Positions 46,796 to 55,820 of a stretch of DNA of 64,000 nt are shown here, piece by piece (the first letter of the stretch is position 1; every line of letters starts with the position of its first letter). Source of the stretch: Cristatella mucedo (taxonomy: Eukaryota; Bryozoa; Phylactolaemata; Cristatellidae); contig WPIO01000105.1 in NCBI GenBank assembly GCA_009760855.2, positions 902,501-966,500 on the forward strand. The letters are read 5' to 3'. Under the pieces are notes generated by a model. That model was given only the letters and a program-made list of their open reading frames with translations. It did not search any database and was not told the DNA's origin. The position numbers were made by a program, and so were the translations under genes.

Positions 46796-48745
46796 TAAAC
46801 ATACATAAATATATGTATATATATATATATATATATGTATATAAACATGGTTTGCCATGCATATACGTGTATACCCACAGAATCATGACATTCTTCTTTC
46901 TTTAGGCTAGAAGCTGTAGTAGGATCAATATCGGGAATAGTTTAATAAATGTCGATTTATGAGTCGATCCGCTTGATACCCCATCAGTGCAATGTCCGCT
47001 TATTCAGCAGCCTCTTTTATATAATAAAAATAGCAATAATACATTTATGTAGCCCCCTCAGAGAACTTAATCTCTTCCTAGCGGTTTTCACCTCGATGAC
47101 AGCAGCCGATACAAACATGGCTGCTGAAAACTTAAGATCCAAAACTTGAAATCCACAGTGCAGTGCCAGCACCATACCGCTTGACTAAGACACTTAGTGT
47201 CAGAAGAATATGTACACGTGCATGTAGGTATGTCGGAGTGGCAGGCAAGGTACAACTAAATGTAAAGCACCTAGAAAGAGATGAGTTCTCCGAGGGTGCA
47301 TTATTATTATTATTATTACTAACTAAGCCTCGTGAGGAGTCATTGTGGTGAGCTTAGAGCAGATCACGTGGTGCCGGGAAGTTTCTTGGATTGATGTCTC
47401 AGGTATGAGCAATATGCATCGCGGCTGTGTTCGGCGATTGTCCACATTCGACTAGCTCGACCACTGCCTGTCAGGCAGTGAGTAGTGAGTGACTAGCAGT
47501 CCCTTACAAGCAGCCTAGTCTGGCTCCGTTGCACACATTTCGCTGGAAACAGTGCTCTGGGGGTAAGTGAGCGGTCAACAGAAGTTGCACGTGAGCTGTT
47601 TCGAGTGAGGACTGTGTGAAAATCTCTGTTGGCTCTAGGAATAGAGGACTTCTACAAACCGATCGGTGAATCTGTAGCAACAGCTGGCTACTTAATTGCA
47701 TTGCTAGCTGTGAGGTCAATCCGTCTCGAGGTCAGACACACCCAAGCCACATCCGTCTTGTTGTGGCAGACAGAGGACACTTCCCTCTTGCTGCTTGGGC
47801 TAATAGGAGGATTGCACCCTTGTCTGCATGCCGTTCGGCCTGATGGGACCACGCCTTCTTCTGTTTCATGCTGTGGCAGAATATATAGTAAATAACGTGA
47901 CTGTGTTATTATCCATCAACGAACACACACGGAACCAGATCCGGTAGTACCAATTTTTCCTGTTAAACTCCCTTGATGAAAGCAAAGCAGGTGCCTTTTC
48001 TGTCACTGTTGAAGCTGTTCTCTGAGCTTGTATACTCTTGTGCTTTGTACTGTCCTGCGTTTTAATTCATTCCAAGCGATTGCTGATTTACAGGCATGGC
48101 CATTGTGTTTGCGTTCGTTTTGCATCTGACACCCGATCGTCTGGATGATGGCTAAGCAAGCATCTCAAACAGCTATCCATTTGTAGACCATTTTAAATGG
48201 CTATGCACCTGGCCATTGGGTTTGCACGGCTTAACTAAGCTGCATGGCTGCTGATGCTTTTTTCCTGCATACTGTACCTGTATGTCATTTGGGTTACCCT
48301 GGCAACCTATCAGGCTCGTGCACTATCTAATGCAATGAATATACAAAATGTACCTAGCAAATGAGGTAGCAGGTGATCCAGCGAGCCACACCTGAGCGCT
48401 TAGGAGGTAATGTTATATTGTGCTGGTGCCAAGCCTCATCGGAGGGTTGCCATGCCGAGCTTTTTTGCAGCTAGCCGTAGGGCATGTTACAGCCCTGCAT
48501 TTAGTGGTTGCCATTCTAGCGATGCATCATCATGAGATGTTAAGAGTTATAGTGTGTGCTGACTGTCGCTCAGCCTATTAATACGCCGTCATGCTATACT
48601 GGAATGTGCCGTGAGATTTTTTTGCCTTGGCAAGGCCTGAGGGGCTTTCAGAAGTTACAATATGTTGGCTAACTAATTGTGCTGAGAATTGTGGATAGAA
48701 AGAAAGGTATGAAGGTGATGGGAGCCTTGGCGACCTTCATCTTAT

Positions 48746-48823
<78 letters not shown>

Positions 48824-49255
48824 GCACCTATAGGTCCGAGTGAGAGCTCACTAAAGCAGTAACTTTTCCAGCCTCATTCCTCTTACTTAAGATCAGCTTA
48901 ATGAGATACTGTTACGCTGCCAGTGTAGCCACAGTTGTGAGATCCCGCTCTGTCCTAGATATTCGTAATGCTGTGCATACGAAAACGTCGTCCGTACTTG
49001 TAGGTGCACGACCTTGAAGGACCGTTTGAGATCATCTCACTTGTGGGCACCGTGTCAGGAGGAGACGGCCACCTGCACGTCTGCCTTAGTGATAAATATG
49101 GTGCCGTCGTTGGTGGTCATGTTTTGGGTGGCATGATCATATACACGACGGCAGAAATCGTACTTGGCTATGTTGATTGCTTGGAATTCAGCAGACAGCC
49201 ATGCTCACTCTCTGGTTGGCCGGAGCTTGTAGTGAACACGAAAGATGCTAAATGA
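44284..49255 (+). CDS. PPC/DUF296-domain protein (two exons, 140 aa)
   Basis: Exons are 44284-44454 and 49004-49255, phase 0 at the junction (donor GTTAGT, acceptor CTTGTAG). The protein is a single PPC domain (plants-and-prokaryotes conserved, DUF296). It has a VLRLKPGAELKSALAAYATE helix, GITSAFIVTCVGSVQRATLR, LEGPFEIISLVGTVS, the histidine motif GDGHLHVCLSD, GGHVLGG and IYTTAEIVLG, ending PELVVNTKDAK. In bacteria and archaea this fold forms trimers and the clustered histidines can bind metal. Plant AHL proteins join it to AT-hooks, but no AT-hook is present here. The start is the first ATG (GTCATGG context). The function in animals is not known to me. Confidence 0.88.
45652..45815 (-). mobile_element. 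tRNA-derived SINE, family B (reverse)
   Basis: AGAGGTTAGCTGACTCAACA, then GCAGGACTCGAACTCACGTG (B box), then GTGTCGTGAAGAG and CTTACCTCCTGAGCGAGGC. The head and body are complete though diverged. Confidence 0.7.
46754..46840. repeat. (AT)n microsatellite
   Basis: Three AT runs are separated by ACATAC and similar breaks. The block is nearly self-complementary and able to form cruciforms. Confidence 0.95.
47018..47088 (-). mobile_element. L2/SINE tail remnant (reverse)
   Basis: ATAATACATTTATGTAGCCC, then CCTCAGAGAACTTAATCTCT and TCCTAGCGG. Tail only. Confidence 0.6.
47255..47328 (+). mobile_element. L2/SINE tail remnant
   Basis: AAATGTAAAGCACCTAGAAA, then GAGATGAGTTCTCCGAGGGT and (ATT)n. Tail only. 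Confidence 0.65.
48748..48822. repeat. (AT)n microsatellite
   Basis: About 37 uninterrupted TA units, bracketed by CTTATAGG and CCTATAGG. It lies 180 bp before exon 2 of the PPC gene. Confidence 0.97.
49004..49255 (+). CDS. PPC-domain gene exon 2
   Basis: 83 codons and TGA from acceptor TTGTAG. It carries the second half of the domain, including the HLH and GGH histidine motifs and the C-terminal strand. The join to exon 1 leaves only a few residues between the conserved ATLRF and LEGPFEI blocks, as in bacterial homologues. Confidence 0.88.
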   Translation: MHDLEGPFEIISLVGTVSGGDGHLHVCLSDKYGAVVGGHVLGGMIIYTTAEIVLGYVDCLEFSRQPCSLSGWPELVVNTKDAK

Positions 49256-49468
49256 ATTAGTTAAGCTTTAATTGATTTACTTGTTGCTGACAAATTTGTA
49301 CAACGTGACAACTTTTTTCAGGGTTCTGTGACCACAATCTGTTCATATCTACCTACATCATTGTTGTGAGCTTGCTTCCAGCCTGTACTTCTGCGCTTAG
49401 GGGTATTGCCGCAGGGCTGAAGCTTCGGAGAGCCTTGGCTATTTGGTTTCTCTTCTGGTCGCTCTGGA

Positions 49469-49474
49469 AATAAA
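49469..49474 (+). terminator. Polyadenylation signal of the PPC gene
   Basis: AATAAA about 214 bp downstream of the TGA, giving a normal-length 3' UTR. Confidence 0.6.
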
Positions 49475-49799
49475 TTTGCGTATTGCTAAGTGTGAACGAG
49501 GATTTTATTTTTTTCCGTTCAAGCGCTGCTTTTCCTAAGGCCCAATGAAGTAGTACTTTATTCGTAGCTTATGCTTCGAACCGCACGATTAATTCGTTGC
49601 TCCTTTGCTGACACCACCCGAACAGATCCAAGCGTGACCTGCCCTAATCTTTGAACTTTGTAGTGCGTGACTTTGGGCTTAGCCTCAGTCCTGCAGCATA
49701 ATGTCCATCCTGCTTGCAGGGTGGAGTGAGCAGAGTGGCCAGACTCCTCGAGTGGCAAGAAGTCTGGCTGCGAACCTTCGGAGGCTGCTTAAAGATTTT

Positions 49800-49879
49800 T
49801 AAAGGGCACCCAGAGTGCCTAGAAAGAGATCAAGTTCTCTGAGGGCGCTAAGCAAATGTATTATTATTATTATTATTAT

Positions 49880-49929
<50 letters not shown>

Positions 49930-49930
49930 T
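49800..49930 (+). mobile_element. L2/SINE tail with (ATT)n-(AGT)n
   Basis: GAGTGCCTAGAAAGAGATCA, then AGTTCTCTGAGGGCGCTAAG, followed by (ATT)n that changes into about 15 AGT units. The microsatellite grew from the element's 3' tail. Confidence 0.75.
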
Positions 49931-50122
49931 CCATAATCGTGCAAGGCAGTGCAGATGCCGGCTTCAAAATGGGGTGCCGTTTCTTTCGGTCTAAAGACAA
50001 GTGTCCAGGTGTTGGTCTTTGTGGTGGACCTCTACGCGAAGGCCAAAAATATGAAGTAGCATCTATTTTGAAGGGACTGAGTGTTCCTTGTAGATGGTAA
50101 CCATGCCATGTAATTGAAAAAT

Positions 50123-50235
50123 AACTAGCTGATTTATTAGCCTCTTTTTATTTAACGGAAGAAGAGCCTCAAGGGCTATCACCACCGCCTGCAGGGGAAA
50201 TACAGAACCGCCTTACCCAGAGTGCCAGTTACAGC
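50123..50235 (-). mobile_element. tRNA-derived SINE, family B, partial (reverse)
   Basis: AACTAGCTGATTTATTAGCC, then CGGAAGAAGAGCCTCAAGGG and CCACCGCCTGCAGG. The body is clear and the tRNA head is degraded. First of three same-orientation copies within 1.5 kb. Confidence 0.6.
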
Positions 50236-50874
50236 TCAGTCCCCTTCGTCAAGACGCCACTTTTTTTTCTTTTGAGAAACTACAGGAGTTGAATGGCTGC
50301 CCGAACAGGCGGCCTACCGGTTAGAGCACCTGCAAGGAGGTGGGGGACACGCCTTTCGTGTAGGAGAACTAATGAGACATTCAGTGCAGTTCGCTGGCCA
50401 TCTGAGTCGATCTCGCCGGTAGGGTGGAGGGACGAAGCGATACAAGTTGGGTAGTGGAAGTAAAGGAAGAAAGTTGGGTGGAAGTAATGCCACTGAGGCC
50501 GTATATCGCCAAGCCAGACGTGCATACGGTTTCTGGGGGCCTATTTGCTCTGCAAGCCTCTGGAATAAGGAGAGCGCGATACGCGTGCAGCCGAGCTCTT
50601 CATGGCGAAAGCAATGCTGACGATAGATGCACTGAGAAAATAAATAGCCATTGTCTTTAGTTTCTGGGCTGTGTGAAGGTGTATTTACGCTGCCGCGGAA
50701 GCTGCCATTGTAATGCGAATGCCTGAGGTATTTTGAAGCACACAGTCTCTCAAGTTTTTCCGTATCCTTGTAAGCGATTTGGCCCGTTCGTGTGCCGTGT
50801 GCTTCCCGAGTCATTGAGTTACGGTCACAATCTTAAACCTGCCCTTTGATGGCGTTTATGATTATAAAAAAATA

Positions 50875-51018
50875 CTAGCTGATTAAACAGCCTATTTTTG
50901 TATAGCGACAGAAGAGTCTTTACGGCGATCGCCCACCGCAGGAATCGAACCCACGACCTCGGGACCGAGGTCGTGAAACCAACCGTCTTACCTAGTGTGC
51001 CATCACGGCTCACCAATT
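50875..51018 (-). mobile_element. tRNA-derived SINE, family B, with internal hairpin (reverse)
   Basis: AGCTGATTAAACAGCCTATT, body, GGAATCGAACCCACGACCTC (B box), then TGTGCCATCACGGCTCACC (head). It is the closest copy to the 4596 SINE. In the anticodon-arm region the expected TCTT is replaced by a 12-bp inverted copy of the adjacent CGACCTCGG. Confidence 0.85.
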
Positions 51019-51239
51019 AACTACCCAGGGCAAAATGTATTGCTTTTGGATCTCCTTTCGTAAATATCCTTTGTTAAAGCAAGCAATTTTGGCAACAGTA
51101 TTTTAATTATTTATTGGCTGCACAGGCACTACAGCGACAACACTGCTCTGGGCTTGGCTGCTCATGCTCATTCATCCCGATGTCCAGCTGCAGTGAGCTC
51201 AGGAAGAGATCCATAAGTCTATCGGTTAGTGTAGTAAAT

Positions 51240-51267
51240 GCACCTAGAGGCGAGCGCCTCTAGGTGC
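51240..51267. repeat. Perfect 13-bp-arm hairpin
   Basis: GCACCTAGAGGCG and CGCCTCTAGGTGC are exact complements with a 2-nt loop (AG). The sequence may derive from an L2/SINE tail (CACCTAGA). Confidence 0.9.
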
Positions 51268-51431
51268 GCTTACCAAGTGCAGTAGATCTTAGTAGATCTC
51301 AGTTTCTCTGCAGCCTTTTCGCAGTAAATTGTAGCCACACCATCTATGCACTGCCTGTATCAGTTGAAAATTAAGAAATATTGCAATGATAGATAGTAAT
51401 AATGAAAGCAATAGTAAGTATGTAAGTAAAA

Positions 51432-51570
51432 GGTAAGCTGATTTAACAGCCTCGTTTACATAGCGGAAGAACTTCGTTGCTATCGCTGCTGCTTGCTGTA
51501 GAACTCAAACCCGCGACTAAGGTCGTGAAGAGCGAGCACCTTACCCCAGGACTATGACACGAGGCTATTG
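51432..51570 (-). mobile_element. tRNA-derived SINE, family B (reverse)
   Basis: GGTAAGCTGATTTAACAGCC, then AACTCAAACCCGCGACTAAG (B box), then CCTTACCCCAGGACTATGAC. Third copy of the cluster. Confidence 0.7.
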
Positions 51571-52064
51571 GTTTGTATAACGCCCAGAGAGATCTTGATC
51601 TCGATCCTGGCTCTTTGACGCAGGTAAGGCAAAGTTTTTCGCAGCGACAAAACGTTACCACTTAGTGCCACTTCGCTTTCTGTCTTTTCGATTCCCGGTG
51701 CGAACTTTTGCGGACGAACGCTCGCTATAAGTGCCTGTAAGTGGCTGTCGTGTGCGTGCATGCTGCCGGCACGCTTTTAAAACTTCTTGTTAGATCAAGA
51801 TGAGGCAACGAACCGTGTGCTTCGACACCAAGCCGGGCAGCAGCAGCATCAGTACCAGCAGCAGCGCTGACTGGTTGTTAAAGACCGGGACTCTTGCTGA
51901 GCTAGCATATTATTATTATAAGCATCGTCAGTTCTGTAATTTATAGTAGCTCCTCATTTGCCTAATCCTATATTGACGTGAACAGATCTCATCTGACTGT
52001 AATAGGAAATGAGAAGCCATAATATGAACTAAGGGCTGGTATACCGTCAGTTGTAAACAAGAAT

Positions 52065-52130
52065 AATAATAATCATACATGTGTATAGCACCCTTGGAGA
52101 ACTTGATCTCTTTCTAGGCACTCGTTGATC
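52065..52130 (-). mobile_element. L2/SINE tail remnant (reverse)
   Basis: (AAT)n, then GTGTATAGCACCCTTGGAGA and ACTTGATCTCTTTCTAGGCA. Tail only. Confidence 0.6.
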
Positions 52131-53079
52131 GTATGTAGCATTATCCTGAAAAAAAGGGATCAGAGCTTTAAATTCTTGAGCTGAGGAAATAAGACTGAGT
52201 AAGTTAAATTCTGTTTACGATTAACTTCCGTTGGCAATCTTCATCGCTTCTACATATTTTTATAAAGTGCTTGTAAATATATCTTTCTGACGACACCTGT
52301 ACCACATAGCCGCAACATGGGTATCATTTTAGTACAATTTCGTGAGATTATAGTCGCATTTAGACTGTGATGACCTAGAAACTACAAGATTTTGCTGCCT
52401 GCTATTAGAAAGCTCTGACCTCTTGTAACTTATTGTCGGAGCCTTTTATTCTGCCGCTCTTACCCCTGATCCTCTGTTATTACAGGATTACGAAATCCGA
52501 TGAATTTATCACGTTTAACTTGGAACCTTTTCGAACAATATTTCTTAATTCTTACCTTGCCATCGGCCTTAATCGCGTAGAGAAAATCAAAACAACCATT
52601 TCGGCGACGAAGTGCTTAAGAACTTATTTGGTTAGTCATTTCTGTATTCATAACTAACTAACTGAAGGTCTCTAGAAAACTTGCTGGTATGTCAAGAGCT
52701 GGTTCGTGTTCGTGTGCAAAATGCATGCAGCTACTGAAAGCTACAAAGCAGAGCAGGCTGCTCTCGCTTTGCTTTCTACGTCATTTCCTACTACTTAGCA
52801 ATCGTTATTAATCTCTTATGGCAAAGTATTTTGACCAGTATCTATATTAGAAATAGTCTGCGTGCCTGTTGTCCTCATGTATGTGGGTTGCTGTACAGCC
52901 AGGGGCCTGTGACAAATTCCCTGTAGTGTCTTTTGAATGAGCTTTGTAATTTCAAAATACAAAACCACCTAAGACATTATGTCGAAGGAATGAACACTAA
53001 AAAGGAATTTCACTTTCTAGGGAGGAGCAATCCTACGACACCTGAGCTGCCGGTGTACAGATCTTTCAATTGAGATTAA

Positions 53080-53210
53080 TATTAATAATAATAATAATAA
53101 ATTTAAAATAGCACCCTCAAAGAACTAAATATTTTTTTAGGCACTTTAGATTTACTGCAAAGTAAGCACGATCGAATGGTTAGTGGTAGCATACTCAATA
53201 AGCAACAAGA
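53080..53210 (-). mobile_element. L2 3'-tail fragment (reverse)
   Basis: (AAT)n, then TAGCACCCTCAAAGAACTAA, TTTTAGGCACTTTAGATTTA and GCACGATCGAATGG. The continuation beyond the tail matches the copy at 14.04 kb. Confidence 0.65.
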
Positions 53211-53579
53211 CTAATTGAGATTGAGCTGCTGAGACTCATTTTCGTTCGAAATACAACAGAGGGCTTACAAGCCTGGCTTACCATTTCTAAACACGAGTTT
53301 AATCCGCATCTCGATGTACTGTGTAAAAGTAAATGTATGCTTCATGACTGAAAACTTGGCACCAAGCTGCAACCACGTCTTCTGCTATGGTTTGTCGACC
53401 AGATGACACATTCACTGCAATAACTTTTTAATTTGAAGAGACACCGCATGACCACGTGACCGTGCTTATTGTGGCTTCGCGATTCGCTACTCACCTTAGG
53501 ATGGCCCGACTTCCTTTATGTAAGAGGGGGCATTTATCAGTGAAACAAAATTGACTACTGTAACCATATCGAACCCGTG

Positions 53580-53665
53580 TAATAATAATAATATAATTAC
53601 AGTTGTATAGCGTCCTCGCAGAACTGAATCTTTTTCTAGGCACTTTACATATGCTGTATCGTTAG
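53580..53665 (-). mobile_element. L2/SINE tail remnant (reverse)
   Basis: (TAA)n, then TGTATAGCGTCCTCGCAGAA and TTTTTCTAGGCACTTTACAT. Tail only. Confidence 0.6.
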
Positions 53666-53749
53666 CAATACGCACTTTTTTGCAGGTGAGGGGGCTTCCA
53701 GAAACGTCCAGCAACACCAGAAACTGTCAAGGGCAACCAAAGCTGATGG

Positions 53750-54090
53750 CGTCGAAGTCAGACTGGAGTGGCCGCGCCCGGCCGCGCGCATGCGCACACC
53801 GTAGCGCTTCGTCGGTGGATTAGGGCACGAAGAGACGACCGACGACCGACGGCTCGCCGAGAGCGGATGACAATCCGCTCTCGGCGAGAGACTGGAGACG
53901 AGAGACTCGGAGCACTGGAGCCAGAGACTTCCGACTTACTTTAACGTGCAGCAGCGTGTGCAAAAAACGCGAAGACGCAGTCAAAAAACGCTGTCGGAAC
54001 TAAATGGGTCCGCGTGCCGCGTGCCTAAGGAGCCGGCCATCTTAAGCTCTCGTATCGTGTTGTAACCGCTCTCCCTGCATCGGGGGCGAA
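53750..54090. other. GC/CpG-rich block
   Basis: CpG density rises sharply (GGCCGCGCCCGGCCGCGCGC; many CGA/GACG repeats) compared with AT-rich neighbours. It contains the perfect hairpin at 53853-53888 and a GGCCATCTTA motif like a YY1 site. No coding exon was identified. It could be an unrecognised promoter, part of a mobile element, or both. Confidence 0.4.
53853..53888. repeat. Perfect 16-bp-arm hairpin
   Basis: CTCGCCGAGAGCGGAT and ATCCGCTCTCGGCGAG are exact complements around GACA. Confidence 0.92.
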
Positions 54091-54094
54091 ATCG

Positions 54095-54488
54095 AAATTT
54101 TCAAACTACTAGGTTATTTCAGGAGGTTTTATTCAAGAAGGCAACCAACCAACCACCCTAGCCAGAAGAAGAGAGGGACTGGGCGCGGCGGACTGGGCGC
54201 GGCCAGACGAACACGCGAACAGGCGCACGGACGCGAACCGCAACTATAGGGGTAGACCTTTATCATCCCGGTCTGGCGCTTCTGCTTCAAAAACGCGACT
54301 GACATCGGTTCTAAAGATAAGCACGGGGGTCACAACTTGAGAGCTGCAGCCAGCAGTAATGGAGGGGAGCAAAACCTCGACATTTCAATTAGGTAAGATC
54401 CAACAGTAAATTATCAAGGGGGGGAGCGTTAGGTCGGACTGGAGCACGTGCTAGGCCGTATCGGGCCTAAAGGCCGGAGTTTTCCTAC
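54095..54488. mobile_element. Diverged hAT-type MITE copy
   Basis: Its order of motifs matches the intact copy 270 bp downstream: TTTTCAAACTACTAGG, then GGTCTGGCGCTTCTGCTTCA, CACAACTTGAGAGCTGCAG, GGACTGGAGCACGTGCTAGG and GGGCCTAAAGGCCGGAGTTT. The termini are degraded and no target duplication is clear. Confidence 0.6.
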
Positions 54489-54758
54489 CTCCACCCGACG
54501 AGGTAAGCGACTGCGGATCTCGTGCTGCAGTTGGTAAAGTTGGTAATCCACACATAAAGTTGGTTTATATGCGATCCACATATAAATGTGCCTGTAAAGG
54601 AATTTCCGATGGTGCAGCCCACATTAAAATAGCCCGCCTGAGCCGTCACTCTGCTCTCATGCTGCTGTCCGAAGCGCATGTACAAGTAAGATGTTTCGTG
54701 ATGCGTCAAGTCAGCGGCAGCGCTAACCCCCATTCATTGGCGGTCCTTTCGTGTAGAG

Positions 54759-55147
54759 CAGGGGTCGGCAAACTTTTCGGACTATTAGGCCATTTCAGGA
54801 CATCAGGAAATCACCCTAGGGCAGAATAAACCACGCCCACTCCGCTAGGCCAGCGGAGTGGGCGTGGCGAGATAAACAGACAATCGCAAAAGGCGCGCAT
54901 GCGTGCGCGGCAATTGTAGAGAGGTAGACGTAAAGCATCCCTTCCCGACCAGGCGCTTCTGTTTCAAGTTCTAAAAATAAACGCGGGCCACAACTTGAGC
55001 TGCAACGGCAGTAATGAACGGGAACGAAAGCGCGACAACTCGATTAGGCTATAGATCCATCAATAAATAACGAGGGGGCAGCTAGGCCGGACTGGAGCAC
55101 TAGCCAGGCCGGATCCGGGCCTAAAGGCCGGAGTTTGCCGACCTCTG
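54759..55147. mobile_element. hAT-type MITE with 8-bp target duplication
   Basis: The left end CAGGGGTCGGCAAACTTTTC and the right end GTTTGCCGACCTCTG are inverted repeats. Flanks GTGTAGAG (54751-54758) and GTGCAGAG (55148-55155) form an 8-bp duplication with one mismatch, which is diagnostic of hAT. The interior of 389 bp is non-coding and holds a perfect hairpin at 54831-54867. Confidence 0.88.
54831..54867. repeat. Perfect 16-bp-arm hairpin inside the hAT MITE
   Basis: CCACGCCCACTCCGCT and AGCGGAGTGGGCGTGG are exact complements around AGGCC. It is absent from the older copy at 54095-54488, so it may be a secondary change. Confidence 0.92.
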
Positions 55148-55326
55148 GTGCAGAGCGTCGCCGTAGCGACCACGTGCTTGCATGTCGGCGTTCCTGTCTC
55201 GACAGGAATCTCGCTAGATGTTCTTGTTATTTGAGATGTTCTTGTTATATGTAAGGATAATAACAGCAGTGCTGCCCGCGAAGGGGTTAAAGTTTGAGCG
55301 GCGGTCTGAGCCTGGGTCGCATCGAC

Positions 55327-55727
55327 GATCGCCGCTTCGCTTTGTACTCGATCGCCTTTGTACCTCGAGAAAACAGCGCTGTGTGCGTGCCAGATTCTCT
55401 CCGTGTGCCGCCCCCTGCTGCTGCTGCTGCTGTTATAATAACCACGAATATCGTGTGCCGATCGCCGCTTCGCTTTGTACTCGATCGCCTTTGTACCTCG
55501 AGAAAACAGCGCTGTGTGCGTGCCAGATTCTCTCCGTGTGCCGCCCGCCTGCGGTTGCTGCTGCTGTTATAATAACCACGAATATCGTGTGCCGATCGCC
55601 GCTTCGCTTTGTACTCGATCGCCTTTGTACCTCGAGAAAACAGCGCTGTGTGCGTGCCAGATTCTCTCCGTGTGCCGCCCCCTGCTGCTGCTGCTGCTGT
55701 TATAATAACCACGAATATCGTGTGCCA
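55327..55727. repeat. Three 133-134-bp tandem repeats with CTG runs
   Basis: The units begin GATCGCCGCTTCGCTTTGTA at 55327, 55460 and 55594. Each ends in (CTG)n, then TTATAATAACCACGAATATC. The copies differ mainly in CTG number, so the array is young. Long open frames through it on both strands change frame between units and are not convincing proteins. Confidence 0.93.
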
Positions 55728-55820
55728 ATGGTTAGGTTGCCCCTAATCCGCCGATTCACCGAGCTCGTATACGTGTACGCTTTGAGAGGAATGAAGTTTG
55801 AGTCACTTTACGGCCATTAG

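Larger units (their letters stand above)
44455..49003 (+). other. PPC-gene intron, 4.5 kb
   Basis: Contains a reversed family B SINE (45652-45815), L2 tails (47018-47088 reverse, 47255-47328 forward) and AT microsatellites (46754-46840, 48748-48822). No other exon with PPC similarity was found in it. Confidence 0.55.

Noticed and set aside
55218-55820. 200-codon + frame and 141-codon minus frame over the 133-bp repeats
   Set aside because: The unit length (133-134 bp) is not a multiple of three, so the peptide changes frame between units. This points to absence of protein-level selection.
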